From NCBI GenBank assembly GCA_016841945.1, contig JAENYC010000005.1, positions 54,650 through 118,649 of the forward strand: a stretch of 64,000 nt of DNA. Reading direction: 5' to 3'. Each line of letters opens with the position of its first letter. Within the stretch, counting starts at the first letter, position 1. The position numbers were made by a program, and so were the translations under genes. The notes beneath the pieces are model-generated. The model was given only the letters and a program-made list of their open reading frames with translations. It ran no database searches and was not told where the DNA came from. Of this stretch, positions 33,829-43,503 are shown piece by piece. This DNA is from Haloplasma contractile. GTDB lineage: Bacteria > Bacillota_I > Bacilli_A > Haloplasmatales > Haloplasmataceae.

Positions 33829-35265
33829 GTGAAAAAGATGATTGTTGTGATAGGGATTGTTTTATATTTAGTGTTGTTTAATACTAAGGTATTAGCGGAT
33901 GAGCCTATTGAAGATTTAATCATCAATGGTTTAGATAATATACAAACTGAGTATCAAGCGGGAACTAATCCGGAGACTATTGATTTTACTGAAGGATTGA
34001 CATTATTTAGTCATCAAGGGACGCTTGCCCCTGATAAATTATTAGTGGATATAGGAAATGTGAAGTTTGATGAAGTTGGAACCTATGAAGTGTATTATTA
34101 TGTGATTTTTGTGATTGCTGATGAAGAAGTACGTTTTGATATTGCCACTTTAGAGATAGAAATCATTGATACAACCCGTCCTGTTTTAAGTGGGGTTAAA
34201 CCAATATTTGTTAAACTCAATAGTAGAAATGAGATAAATTATTTAGAAGGTGTACAAGCATCAGACAATGATAAATCTAGTCCTTTAGAAATAAAAGTAT
34301 TTCATCAAGACGTGGATATTACTGAAGTTGGCATATATAATGTGAATTATTATGTGGTAGATAAATCGGGTAACGACAGAACCGCGAGCACCTATGTATT
34401 TGTTCAAGAGGATATGATTGACTTAAATCTTCCTGTCATTAGCGTGAATCAAAATGAATTTAACATCAAGGTTAATGAACAAAATGCTGAAGAGATTTAC
34501 ATAGATGCGGTAAGTGCTACGGATGGACAAGCTGATATCACGCCATATGTTCAGTATGATGACAGTGGTGTTGACTATACGCAATTAGGTACTTATGAAA
34601 TGATTTATATGGTTTTTGATGAAGATGGACATTTTGCGAAAACAGTGGTGCCGGTGAATGTGGTTGAAGATAATGACGCACCTTATTTTCAAGATTTAGA
34701 AGAGACTAAAGATTTAACGATTAATACCACCAATTTGAAAGAAGGAATAAGTGCCTATGATGATGTTTGTGGTGATGTAACAGACCGCATAAAGGTGACG
34801 CTTGGCCCTAATTTTAAGTTTGATGAGGAAGGATATTATGATGTTATCTATTCAGTGACTGATTTAAATGGTAATGAAACCACTAAAACTGTCACCATAC
34901 ATGTCTATGATGATGAAGCACCCGTTATTGATGTCTTAAAAACATCTTTTAAACTTGAAATTCACAAAACACTGAATATAGATGAATTTATTAGGGTAAC
35001 GGATAACTATGATGAAGAGGTAGACTATACCCTTCATGACAATGATTTGGATGTAAATAAAGTTGGTACTTATCAAATTGAAATCAGCTCAATTGATGAA
35101 GCTGGAAATAAGGCAAGTAAAAAGATATCTATTTACGTTCATGACCCAAATCCAGATGTATTTTATGAAAATCCAGTGGTACTAGGTTCTATCGTCGCTA
35201 TTACTGTATCAGGATTAATGACACTGATTGGTCATTCAATGAGTAAAAAGAGAAGAAAATACTAA
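33829..35265 (+). CDS. Membrane-anchored surface protein with at least four Ig-like repeats
   Basis: The GTG at 33829 follows an agggaggtg site; longer forms would overlap the upstream gene. The 478-residue product has a signal peptide (MIVVIGIVLYLVLFNTKVLA, with the preceding VKK), then tandem DUF5011/HYR-like beta-sandwiches. These are marked by DTTRPVLSGVKPIF, NDAPYFQDLEET, YSVTDLNGNETTKTVTI, DDEAPVIDV and SIDEAGNKASKKISIYV. The C-terminal membrane helix has a KKRRKY tail and no sortase signal. It follows the SAP/TM gene by 14 bp, so they are probably cotranscribed. It is likely an adhesin or structural surface protein. Confidence 0.8.
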   Translation: MKKMIVVIGIVLYLVLFNTKVLADEPIEDLIINGLDNIQTEYQAGTNPETIDFTEGLTLFSHQGTLAPDKLLVDIGNVKFDEVGTYEVYYYVIFVIADEEVRFDIATLEIEIIDTTRPVLSGVKPIFVKLNSRNEINYLEGVQASDNDKSSPLEIKVFHQDVDITEVGIYNVNYYVVDKSGNDRTASTYVFVQEDMIDLNLPVISVNQNEFNIKVNEQNAEEIYIDAVSATDGQADITPYVQYDDSGVDYTQLGTYEMIYMVFDEDGHFAKTVVPVNVVEDNDAPYFQDLEETKDLTINTTNLKEGISAYDDVCGDVTDRIKVTLGPNFKFDEEGYYDVIYSVTDLNGNETTKTVTIHVYDDEAPVIDVLKTSFKLEIHKTLNIDEFIRVTDNYDEEVDYTLHDNDLDVNKVGTYQIEISSIDEAGNKASKKISIYVHDPNPDVFYENPVVLGSIVAITVSGLMTLIGHSMSKKRRKY

Positions 35266-35271
35266 AAGTAA

Positions 35272-35298
35272 AAAAATCAACATTGTTGATTTTTTTTA
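35272..35298. terminator. Bidirectional terminator
   Basis: A 10-bp stem (AAAAATCAAC / GTTGATTTTT) with an ATT loop lies between convergent genes. Confidence 0.8.
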
Positions 35299-37100
35299 TG
35301 ATTGATTTGTTTAATTTCATAAATTAATTGTTCTCTATCCCATAGTGTAATATTAAATCTGTTGGCAAGACAGATAGTTTCTTCGTTGTAATATTGATTT
35401 GTGATGATAATTCCCTTATGCAACTGATAGTGTGGTAAACCTGTGATGATTTCACCTATTACATCACGATTAATCTGTTGGTTACTTCTTTTGGTTTGTA
35501 CGCCAATTTTTAAACTATTTTTTTCTAATATGATATCAACTCCATAATCTCTTGAATGATGAATAGAATTTATTATATACCCTTTTCCCTTTAATAATTG
35601 CGCGATATAATGTTGAAACTCAAATCCTGTCATATTATCAATATCATTGATGGTAATTTGCTCAAAAGGAATTGTAGAGATATCATCAAACTTGATTTCA
35701 TCGATTGGTTCTTCTCTTTTTTTATGTCTATAGTATCTTTTCACAAACATTACTTTTTCATGTAGTTTATCTTGATCCCACAATTGAATGTGATTTTTAT
35801 CTGCTAAGTTGTAAGCATCAGTACTAAAGAGATGATTTGATACGATTATGCCATCTTCTAAATCATTATAGGATAATCCTAGTCTCATATCTTGAATAAT
35901 TTTCGTAGATAATTTTTCTTTCTTTTTATCAATATAGATGGCATTAACTCCAAATGTTTGACCATTTGATGAGATGATGAAATCAAGATATGTATTTAGT
36001 GGTTTTTCAATTTTTTCATACCCAAGAGATTTAAATAAGTCTTTTATAAAAATCATAAAACGTTCTTTTGTTTTCATTTGATTCACCACTTCAAGGGTTT
36101 CTATTTCTTTAAGTAATGAATCATGAGGATAAAATAAATGCTTTTTAAATAGTAAATCTTTTCTATTTTCTATTTCTTTGTCTATTGATTTTGAAATGAT
36201 ATTCATACAAGTATAAAAATCAGATTCTTCTTTTAATGCACCTTTGTGCATTAAATAATAAGTAAATAAAGCTAAATCATATGAGTTTTTATTAGTATTT
36301 AAATAATCTAATGATACATAATGTAGAATAGCCTTATTTAATTGGTTAATATCAACTTCTTTAAATTCTATTCCATAATTCTTCTGAAATAGTTCACCAT
36401 AGTATTTAATGGATGCTTGTTTTAATAACTCAAAGGTAAAATAGATTTTGAAATTATCGCCTTTTATAGAAAGTTTATCTTTTATAATATTTGATAGTTG
36501 TATTAGTTCTTTTTCATAATGTTTATTAATATCTTCATGATGTTTTATTTTTTGTTTGATTTCAAGTGCTTGATTTTCATCGCTTTCTTTTTTTAATATT
36601 TCTTCTTTTTCTAAGACAATATCTGATGATTGATAGATAATGTTTATGAAGGTTTCTTCTTTATGACTTAATGTTAAATGTTTATAAATAATGGGATACT
36701 GTTTTCTTATATATAATTCGAAGTATAAACAATCATTAAAACAATGGGTGAAAGAATCGAACTTTATAAAATAATTTTTTATAATTTGTTCGATTTCTAA
36801 ATGATCATGTAATGCATAAAAAAATAAATGATTTGTATTTTTTTCAATTTCTTTAATTTTATGATATCTATAGAAGAGATAAAATATGATAGTGGTATAA
36901 ATCAAGGCTCTTATTAAACTGGAATAAAATCCTAAAAACTCAATAAAGATTAACCCAAAAAGAATAGAAATGATAATTCTAATCATCATTTCATAATGAC
37001 CCATTAGCCATAACACTATAATACCAATAGGTGGAAAAATGATTAATAAGAACCAAGTTAACAATGGATGTTCATAAAATTTCATTTCTTTTTCAATCAT
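35277..37100 (-). CDS. Membrane-anchored protein with tandem Mrr-like (restriction endonuclease fold) domains
   Basis: The 607-residue product starts with two or three hydrophobic helices (about 12-32, 38-58 and 61-77). A long helical middle follows, with a KQKIKHHEDINKHYEKELIQ coiled-coil-like stretch. The last domain is Mrr-type: FEFQHYIAQLLKGKGY, SRDYGVDIILE, IGVQTKRSNQQ and KGIIITNQYYNEE, giving the Asp...Gln-Lys PD-(D/E)xK-like site. The domain before it is a degenerate copy (YLDFIISSNGQTFGVNAIY...DGIIVSNHLFS) without a clear active site. It may be a DNA-targeting nuclease at the membrane. No methylase is nearby. Confidence 0.8.
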   Translation of the reverse strand: MIEKEMKFYEHPLLTWFLLIIFPPIGIIVLWLMGHYEMMIRIIISILFGLIFIEFLGFYSSLIRALIYTTIIFYLFYRYHKIKEIEKNTNHLFFYALHDHLEIEQIIKNYFIKFDSFTHCFNDCLYFELYIRKQYPIIYKHLTLSHKEETFINIIYQSSDIVLEKEEILKKESDENQALEIKQKIKHHEDINKHYEKELIQLSNIIKDKLSIKGDNFKIYFTFELLKQASIKYYGELFQKNYGIEFKEVDINQLNKAILHYVSLDYLNTNKNSYDLALFTYYLMHKGALKEESDFYTCMNIISKSIDKEIENRKDLLFKKHLFYPHDSLLKEIETLEVVNQMKTKERFMIFIKDLFKSLGYEKIEKPLNTYLDFIISSNGQTFGVNAIYIDKKKEKLSTKIIQDMRLGLSYNDLEDGIIVSNHLFSTDAYNLADKNHIQLWDQDKLHEKVMFVKRYYRHKKREEPIDEIKFDDISTIPFEQITINDIDNMTGFEFQHYIAQLLKGKGYIINSIHHSRDYGVDIILEKNSLKIGVQTKRSNQQINRDVIGEIITGLPHYQLHKGIIITNQYYNEETICLANRFNITLWDREQLIYEIKQINHKKNQQC

Positions 37101-37317
37101 AGTTTATCACCTATCATATTTTTTCAATTAATTTGTAAGGATATACATTTATATCATGATTATTTGATTATTTTTTTGAATAAATTTTTAAATCTTCACA
37201 ATTTCATCACATATGTATCATATAATTTTTGATAAAATATTAAAAAATAACCTTGGAAATATTAACCATTTAATGTATAATTTTGTATAAAATATGCAGA
37301 AATAGAGGGAGATGAAA

Positions 37318-39018
37318 ATGAAGTACAAAAAAATAGTAAAATTTGCGGCACTTAATATCGTCATGATTATCATTTTATTAGTTTTAGTTTTTCATCAAGT
37401 TTTTAATCAATATCAAACTAGGTATATTAATTTCATTTTACATGGATTTAAAATTATCTATATTATCGATTGTTTTATTATTTTAAGAGTATTTAAATTT
37501 AAAAAGATATCTTTAGGTTGTATCTTTATTACCGTTTCATGGACTTGGAATTTTGTAACATTGTATCTAATCAATCATATTAATGCTCAAGTTTTTAATC
37601 TATTAGATTTTTTATTATATAATCTTACAGGTTTAATCGGTGTCATTTTAATAATGTATGGGATATGGCTATCCTTACGAGAAAATGTAAGATTAATAGA
37701 AAAACTCAATAATATAGCTTACTATAATCCAGTTACTCATTTGCCAAATCGAAATTATGTAATGAATACCAATCCTTTAAATAAGATTAGGCATTATGGA
37801 AAAGAATTCATCTTAGGTGATGATAAACAAATTTTACATAAAGAGAGAAAAAGTACAATTATTTATTTAGATATAGATGATTTTAAACTAATTAATGATA
37901 ATTTAGGACATCATTATGGAGATATATTGTTAAGAAAAGTGGCAAAACGGTTAAAATCTTGTTTAAAAGAAGGAGATTTAATTATTCATTTGTCCGGTGA
38001 TGAATTTTTATTAATTTGTCATGATGTATATTCAAGAGAAGATGCAAAATCTTTAGCGTTTGACTTATTAAAGTCGATGAAAGATAAGTATATTTTAAAT
38101 GATAAAGAAGTCTACATGACATGTAGTCTTGGCATTGCCTTGTATCCAAAACATGGTGATAGTATCGATGAGGTGATGAAAAAGGCAGATGTTGCGATGT
38201 ATGAGGCTAAAAAAGCAGGAAAAAATGCTTATTATATTCACAATGATTCTTTAGAAAAAACGAATAAAGATAAGTTTGACACCATAAATGAATTAAAAAC
38301 TTCAATTGAAAATGAAGACTTTGTTATTTTTTATCAATATAAAGCAAAAACCACCAGTTTAGAAATCACTGGGTTAGAAGCCTTAGTGCGTTGGAATCAT
38401 CCTAAACATGGATTAATTGGTCCAAATAAATTTATACCACTTGCTGAACAAGTGGGTTTAATTAAGGAAATTGATTGTCTTGTTTTACATGCAGTTTGTA
38501 GACAAATTAAAAAATGGATGGATGAAAATAAGATTCCATTTCATATATCTGTTAATATTTCTCCACTGTTTTTTAACGATCAACATTTTATCCCTATTTT
38601 TGATCAAATTATATCTCAATATGAAATCGATACCACGTATATCAGTATTGAAATTACTGAAAACATCGCATTAAATGATCTTGAACAAACGAAAAAGAAG
38701 CTAAAACAACTTAAATCAAGGAATATTAAAGTGTCACTAGATGATTTTGGTAAAGGTTATTCATCTTTAAACTATATAAAAGAGTTTCCAATTGATTATT
38801 TAAAAATTGATAAGTCATTTATTGATGGAATCTGTAAACATGGTGTAGAACATGCACTTGTGACGACCATTGTAAATATTTCAAGTTTATTAGGATTTAT
38901 AGTCGTGTTTGAAGGGGTTGAAACACAGGAACAACTCAATTTATTAAAGAAAATGGGTGCACATGAATTTCAAGGATATATATTAAATAAACCACAGCCC
39001 ATTGAAAACATTAAATAA
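37318..39018 (+). CDS. GGDEF-EAL membrane protein (cyclic-di-GMP turnover)
   Basis: I chose the ATG at 37318, 6 nt after gagggag. The 566-residue product has about five N-terminal membrane helices, then a diguanylate cyclase domain with SGDEF (near residue 225) in place of GGDEF, a form compatible with activity. The EAL phosphodiesterase domain (from about 325) has LEALVRWNHPKHG, EITENIAL, DDFGKGYSSLNYI, YLKIDKSFIDG and FEGVETQEQ, so its catalytic residues look present. It should make or break c-di-GMP in response to a membrane signal. It sits just before the glycan operon. Confidence 0.92.
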   Translation: MKYKKIVKFAALNIVMIIILLVLVFHQVFNQYQTRYINFILHGFKIIYIIDCFIILRVFKFKKISLGCIFITVSWTWNFVTLYLINHINAQVFNLLDFLLYNLTGLIGVILIMYGIWLSLRENVRLIEKLNNIAYYNPVTHLPNRNYVMNTNPLNKIRHYGKEFILGDDKQILHKERKSTIIYLDIDDFKLINDNLGHHYGDILLRKVAKRLKSCLKEGDLIIHLSGDEFLLICHDVYSREDAKSLAFDLLKSMKDKYILNDKEVYMTCSLGIALYPKHGDSIDEVMKKADVAMYEAKKAGKNAYYIHNDSLEKTNKDKFDTINELKTSIENEDFVIFYQYKAKTTSLEITGLEALVRWNHPKHGLIGPNKFIPLAEQVGLIKEIDCLVLHAVCRQIKKWMDENKIPFHISVNISPLFFNDQHFIPIFDQIISQYEIDTTYISIEITENIALNDLEQTKKKLKQLKSRNIKVSLDDFGKGYSSLNYIKEFPIDYLKIDKSFIDGICKHGVEHALVTTIVNISSLLGFIVVFEGVETQEQLNLLKKMGAHEFQGYILNKPQPIENIK

Positions 39019-39028
39019 TAGGAAATTA

Positions 39029-39062
39029 AAATAAGCAAATCACGTGTTTGCTTATTTTTTTT
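39029..39062 (+). terminator. Intrinsic terminator
   Basis: A stem AAATAAGCAAA / TTTGCTTATTT has a short loop and a T run. Confidence 0.75.
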
Positions 39063-39132
39063 GTTCAAACTGTATAAAATTGGTAAATATATGGAAAATT
39101 AATAAAAGAATTGGAAAAAAGAGGTAATTGTT

Positions 39133-40974
39133 ATGAGAAAAAATGTCCTCATCATGTTAATGGATATAGGATTCATATACTATGCTTATCTTTTTGCTTC
39201 ACTATTAATTCATGATTTTACTATACATCAAGATATAGAAAAAGTTATTTATCAATTGGTTTGGATTATCCCTTTATATCTTTTCATTTTTTCTAGATTC
39301 AAGTTTTATCGATTAATATGGAAATTTGCAAGTGTTGATGAAGTGTTTCAAATAATTTTTGGTTGTATGACTTGTTTTTTAGTGATGAGTGTTATCACCA
39401 TTATTTTTAATCTCTCTTTTATATTTAGTTTACTCATTTTAAGTCATTTTATCTTATTTATGTTTTTAATCACCTTTCGTTATCACCATCACATTATTTA
39501 TTATTTTCGTCAGCTGGTTTTTGATGAGGATGATGTGAAACGAACGATGATCATTGGAGCAGGTAGTTGTGGGGCGATGTTGATTAAAGAATTTAGACGA
39601 AATAAGAAAATTAAAAATCACGTGGTTTGTTTAGTAGATGATGATATTAATAAGGTTGGAAAGGTGATTCAAGGTATAAGAGTTGTTGGCACAACAAATG
39701 AGTTAAAATATCTTGTTTATAAATATGAGATTGATGAAATTATTATTACGATACCAAGTGCAAGTAAAAAAGTTTTTCAAAGTATTTTACAAAAATGCGA
39801 AGGCTTGAAAACAAGAATTAAAGTCTTTCCACCTTTTTATCAATTAATCGATAAGCATTTTTCCCTTGACAAGATTCGCGATGTTGAAATAGAAGATTTA
39901 CTTGGGCGTGATGTGGTGTTCATTGAAAATCATCATATAGTGGATTATATCAGTGATAAAGTGATCTTTGTAAGTGGGGGTGGAGGATCTATTGGTTCTG
40001 AACTATGCCGACAAATCATGACTTATCATCCTAAAACATTGATTATTTTTGATCAGTATGAAAACAATGCCTATGACATACAAAATGAACTAATCAAAGA
40101 AAAGAATAAGAAACAGTTAAATACGGATATTGTGGTATTGATTGGGTCTGTACAAGATGAGGAAAGACTCGTAGAAATATTCTCTAAATATTCAATTTCA
40201 ATTGTTTTCCATGCAGCGGCTCATAAACATGTGCCACTGATGGAAAACAGTCCAAAAGAAGCGATAAAAAATAATGTGTTTGGAACCTATTTTCTCGCTA
40301 AAATTGCACATTTATATAAAGCAAAAAAATTTATTCTCATTTCATCTGATAAAGCAGTCAACCCAACGAATATGATGGGGGCAACCAAACGCCTAGCAGA
40401 AATGATTGTCATGGGCTTTAGTGGTGTCAGCTTAACCGAATTTTCTGCGGTACGCTTTGGTAATGTATTAGGAAGCAATGGCTCTGTAGTGCCTTTGTTT
40501 AAAAAACAGATTAAAGATGGTGGACCTGTGACAGTCACCCATAAAGAAGTCATTCGTTACTTCATGACAATTAGTGAAGCTGTCTCTCTTGTATTACAAG
40601 CTGGTTTTTATACACGGGGTGGAGAAATCTTCGTGTTAGATATGGGAAAACCAGTCAAAATATTAAAACTTGCAGAAAATTTAATTCGTCTAAGTGGTTA
40701 TGAACCGTATCAGGATATTGATATTTTAATTACTGGATTACGTCCAGGTGATAAATTATATGAAGAATTATTAATGTCCAGTGAAAAACTGGAAAAAACA
40801 ATGCACAATAAGATATTTGTGTTAAAGCAGGATTTAATTGATTTAGATTTAATTGAAGATTATCTTGAAGAGTTAAAATATTCATTAACAATTAAAAATA
40901 TCAATATTGAACATGTGATGGCACAATTCGTTCCAACATATAAGAATAAACCGTTGAAAGAAGGTGTTGTATAA
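39133..40974 (+). CDS. NDP-sugar 4,6-dehydratase, membrane type (CapD/PglF family)
   Basis: The 613-residue product has four N-terminal membrane helices, a first Rossmann region (MIIGAGSCGAMLIKEF) and the catalytic short-chain dehydrogenase domain (FVSGGGGSIGSELCRQIM). The active-site segment is SSDKAVNPTNMMGATKRLAE near residue 404. Family members convert UDP-GlcNAc to a 4-keto-6-deoxy sugar, the first step to bacillosamine-like sugars. The next gene starts directly after its stop and encodes an aminotransferase, which is the logical second step. Confidence 0.93.
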   Translation: MRKNVLIMLMDIGFIYYAYLFASLLIHDFTIHQDIEKVIYQLVWIIPLYLFIFSRFKFYRLIWKFASVDEVFQIIFGCMTCFLVMSVITIIFNLSFIFSLLILSHFILFMFLITFRYHHHIIYYFRQLVFDEDDVKRTMIIGAGSCGAMLIKEFRRNKKIKNHVVCLVDDDINKVGKVIQGIRVVGTTNELKYLVYKYEIDEIIITIPSASKKVFQSILQKCEGLKTRIKVFPPFYQLIDKHFSLDKIRDVEIEDLLGRDVVFIENHHIVDYISDKVIFVSGGGGSIGSELCRQIMTYHPKTLIIFDQYENNAYDIQNELIKEKNKKQLNTDIVVLIGSVQDEERLVEIFSKYSISIVFHAAAHKHVPLMENSPKEAIKNNVFGTYFLAKIAHLYKAKKFILISSDKAVNPTNMMGATKRLAEMIVMGFSGVSLTEFSAVRFGNVLGSNGSVVPLFKKQIKDGGPVTVTHKEVIRYFMTISEAVSLVLQAGFYTRGGEIFVLDMGKPVKILKLAENLIRLSGYEPYQDIDILITGLRPGDKLYEELLMSSEKLEKTMHNKIFVLKQDLIDLDLIEDYLEELKYSLTIKNINIEHVMAQFVPTYKNKPLKEGVV

Positions 40975-42876
40975 ATGATTCCGCTTAGCGTACCAAATCT
41001 AGATTTAGAAATTGTTGATAACCTAACAGATTGTATTAAAACCGGGTGGATATCTACCGGGGGAGATTATATTAAGACCTTTGAACAAAAATTAGCATCA
41101 TATTTAAAAATAGATGAGGTTGTGGGGGTACAAAGTGGTACCGCTGCACTACATCTACTCTATCAATATTTTGAGTTTAGAGATTGTGAAGTTCTATGTC
41201 CAACCGTTACTTTTATCGCGTCTATCAATCCTTTGCTTTATGTCAATGCCCATCCAATTTTTATGGATTGTGATGATACATTGAATATGGATTTAGATAA
41301 ATTAGAAGATTTTTGTTTTTATGAATGTGAGTTTATTAATGAAAAACTCATCAATAAGAAGACAAAGAAATGGGTGAAGGGAATCATTGTTGTTCATATC
41401 TTTGGTAATCCGATTGATATGGAACGCTTAATGAATATCGCTGATATTTATCATTTAATTGTTGTTGAAGATGCCGCTGAGGCACTCGGTTCTTATTATA
41501 CAAAAGGACGATACAAGGGAATGTTTTGTGGCACAATCGGTCATGCGGGTATCTATAGTTTTAATGCCAATAAGATTATAACAACCGGGGGAGGGGGTGC
41601 TATAGTATCACCTGATAAAAAATTACTTGATAAGGTACGTTATTGGAGCGTACAGTCAAAAACGGATCCTTTATCTTTCGTTCATGATGAAATCGGTTAT
41701 AATTACCGAATGTTAAACTTAAATGCAGCCCTTGGCGTCTCTCAAATTGATCATTTAGAATCTTTTATCAAGATAAAACAGGAAAACTATCAATTCTATC
41801 AAAAACAGATTGAAACCATAAATGGACTAACTTTATTACCTTATCATTCATACGCAAGATGTAATGAATGGTTTTATTCAGTGATTGTGGATGGGTATCA
41901 AGAAACACGGGATGAATTATTACAACGATTACAACAAGAAGGTATTCAAACAAGACCGCTTTGGGGTCTTATGCATGAACAAAAGCATTTAAAAGACTAT
42001 CAAACATATCGAATTGAAAAGGCTCCTTATTATAGGGATCATCTGATCAATATCCCTTGTAGTACAAATATTTCAATGAATGAAATGAAGTTTGTCTGTG
42101 AACACCTTGATATAGAGGAAGAACCACTTGTATCGATTATTACACCGGTTTATAATAGCGCGCGATTCATTAAAGAGACATTAGAGAGTGTTTTAAATCA
42201 AAGTTATCCGAATTTTGAAATGATATGTGTGGATGATGCATCAACTGACACATCAGCTGATGTCATCAAAACTTATCAAGAAAGAGATAAACGATTGAAA
42301 TATATTCGTCTAGTTAAAAATAGTGGCGCAGCTGTTGCTAGGAATATAGCCTTAGAACACGCTAAAGGTCGTTATATTGCCTTTTTAGATAGTGATGATC
42401 TCTGGGATAAAGAAAAACTCAAGATTCAAGTTCGATTTATGAAAGAGAATAAGGTTTCTTTTAGTTTTACATCCTATCAAATGATGGACATAGATGGAAA
42501 TTGTTTTGAACGGGTGATTAAAGCACCTGAAAAAATAACTTATTCTGAATTATTAAAAAATACCATCATCGGTTGTTTGACTGTGATGGTAGATAGACGT
42601 ATGGTGGGTGATTTTAAAATGCCAGAAGTACGAGATAGTCAAGATTATGCAACATGGTTACAAATCTTAAAGCAAGGCCATGTTGCCCATGGTATTAATC
42701 AAAACTTAGCACGTTATAGAAGAGTGAATGGTTCAATTTCAAATAATAAGTTAAAAGCATTGAGAAGTAATTGGAAGGTGTATCGAAAAATAGAAAAACT
42801 ATCGATACTTAAATCATCCTATGTTTTTACCTTCTATATTCTTCATGCTTTAAAAAAACATCTTCTTCTTCGATAG
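40975..42876 (+). CDS. Fusion of a DegT/DnrJ aminotransferase and a GT2 glycosyltransferase
   Basis: The 633-residue product has two enzymes in one frame. Residues 1-380 form a PLP-dependent sugar aminotransferase: GWISTGGDYIKTFE, VQSGTAALHLLY, VVEDAAEALGS, and the Schiff-base lysine in SFNANKIITTGGGGAI near residue 199. From about 385 a family 2 glycosyltransferase begins (EPLVSIITPVYNSARFIKET, VDDASTDTSADVI, GRYIAFLDSDDLWDKEKL). In related Pgl/Wee clusters these are separate genes. The fused protein probably makes the amino sugar and adds a sugar to the lipid-linked glycan. Confidence 0.9.
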   Translation: MIPLSVPNLDLEIVDNLTDCIKTGWISTGGDYIKTFEQKLASYLKIDEVVGVQSGTAALHLLYQYFEFRDCEVLCPTVTFIASINPLLYVNAHPIFMDCDDTLNMDLDKLEDFCFYECEFINEKLINKKTKKWVKGIIVVHIFGNPIDMERLMNIADIYHLIVVEDAAEALGSYYTKGRYKGMFCGTIGHAGIYSFNANKIITTGGGGAIVSPDKKLLDKVRYWSVQSKTDPLSFVHDEIGYNYRMLNLNAALGVSQIDHLESFIKIKQENYQFYQKQIETINGLTLLPYHSYARCNEWFYSVIVDGYQETRDELLQRLQQEGIQTRPLWGLMHEQKHLKDYQTYRIEKAPYYRDHLINIPCSTNISMNEMKFVCEHLDIEEEPLVSIITPVYNSARFIKETLESVLNQSYPNFEMICVDDASTDTSADVIKTYQERDKRLKYIRLVKNSGAAVARNIALEHAKGRYIAFLDSDDLWDKEKLKIQVRFMKENKVSFSFTSYQMMDIDGNCFERVIKAPEKITYSELLKNTIIGCLTVMVDRRMVGDFKMPEVRDSQDYATWLQILKQGHVAHGINQNLARYRRVNGSISNNKLKALRSNWKVYRKIEKLSILKSSYVFTFYILHALKKHLLLR

Positions 42877-43503
42877 ATGTATTATACTTTAAGACAAAGA
42901 GCCATTCCCTTAAAACAAGAAATCTTAAAAAGAAGTTTTGATATTACCTTTTCATTGATAGGTATATTATTCACCCTCCCTATTATGATACTAGCAGTGC
43001 TTATTGCGAGTATTGAAACGAAGAGTTTTGGTTTATTTAGACAAAAAAGAGTGGGAAAAGATTTCGTTGAGTTTTCTATTATGAAAATTAAAACGATGAA
43101 AAAATTAAAGGGATATCATACATTTGTGACGACATCGTGTGACCCCCGGATTACAAGAAGTGGTAAAATCTTCAGAAAATTTAAAATTGATGAATTACCT
43201 CAGTTATTCAACGTCTTATTTGGAAGGATGAGTTTTGTGGGTCCTAGACCGGATGTCCGAGAGATGTATGAGGATTTAAAAGAGGATGAATGGTTAATCT
43301 TGTCTATTCGACCAGGGATTACAGGACCAGCAACCATTAAATATAAAAATGAAGAAGAAATACTTGCAAATGTAGATAATCCAGAAGAATATAATAAGAT
43401 TATTTTTAAGGATAAAGTAAAGATAAATCTAGATTATATAAGAAATTATAAATTTGGTGATGATATGAGATATATCATTCAAACAATAAGAGGTGTATCA
43501 TGA
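42877..43503 (+). CDS. PglC-like initiating sugar-phosphate transferase
   Basis: The 208-residue product has an N-terminal re-entrant hydrophobic segment (FDITFSLIGILFTLPIMILAVLI) and the family signature: LFRQKRVGKDF, FSIMKIKTMKK, FRKFKIDELPQLFNV, MSFVGPRPDVREMY and LSIRPGITGPATIKY. Such enzymes move a sugar-1-phosphate to undecaprenyl phosphate and start glycan assembly. The start codon follows the previous stop with no gap, and its own stop overlaps the next ATG. Confidence 0.93.
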   Translation: MYYTLRQRAIPLKQEILKRSFDITFSLIGILFTLPIMILAVLIASIETKSFGLFRQKRVGKDFVEFSIMKIKTMKKLKGYHTFVTTSCDPRITRSGKIFRKFKIDELPQLFNVLFGRMSFVGPRPDVREMYEDLKEDEWLILSIRPGITGPATIKYKNEEEILANVDNPEEYNKIIFKDKVKINLDYIRNYKFGDDMRYIIQTIRGVS

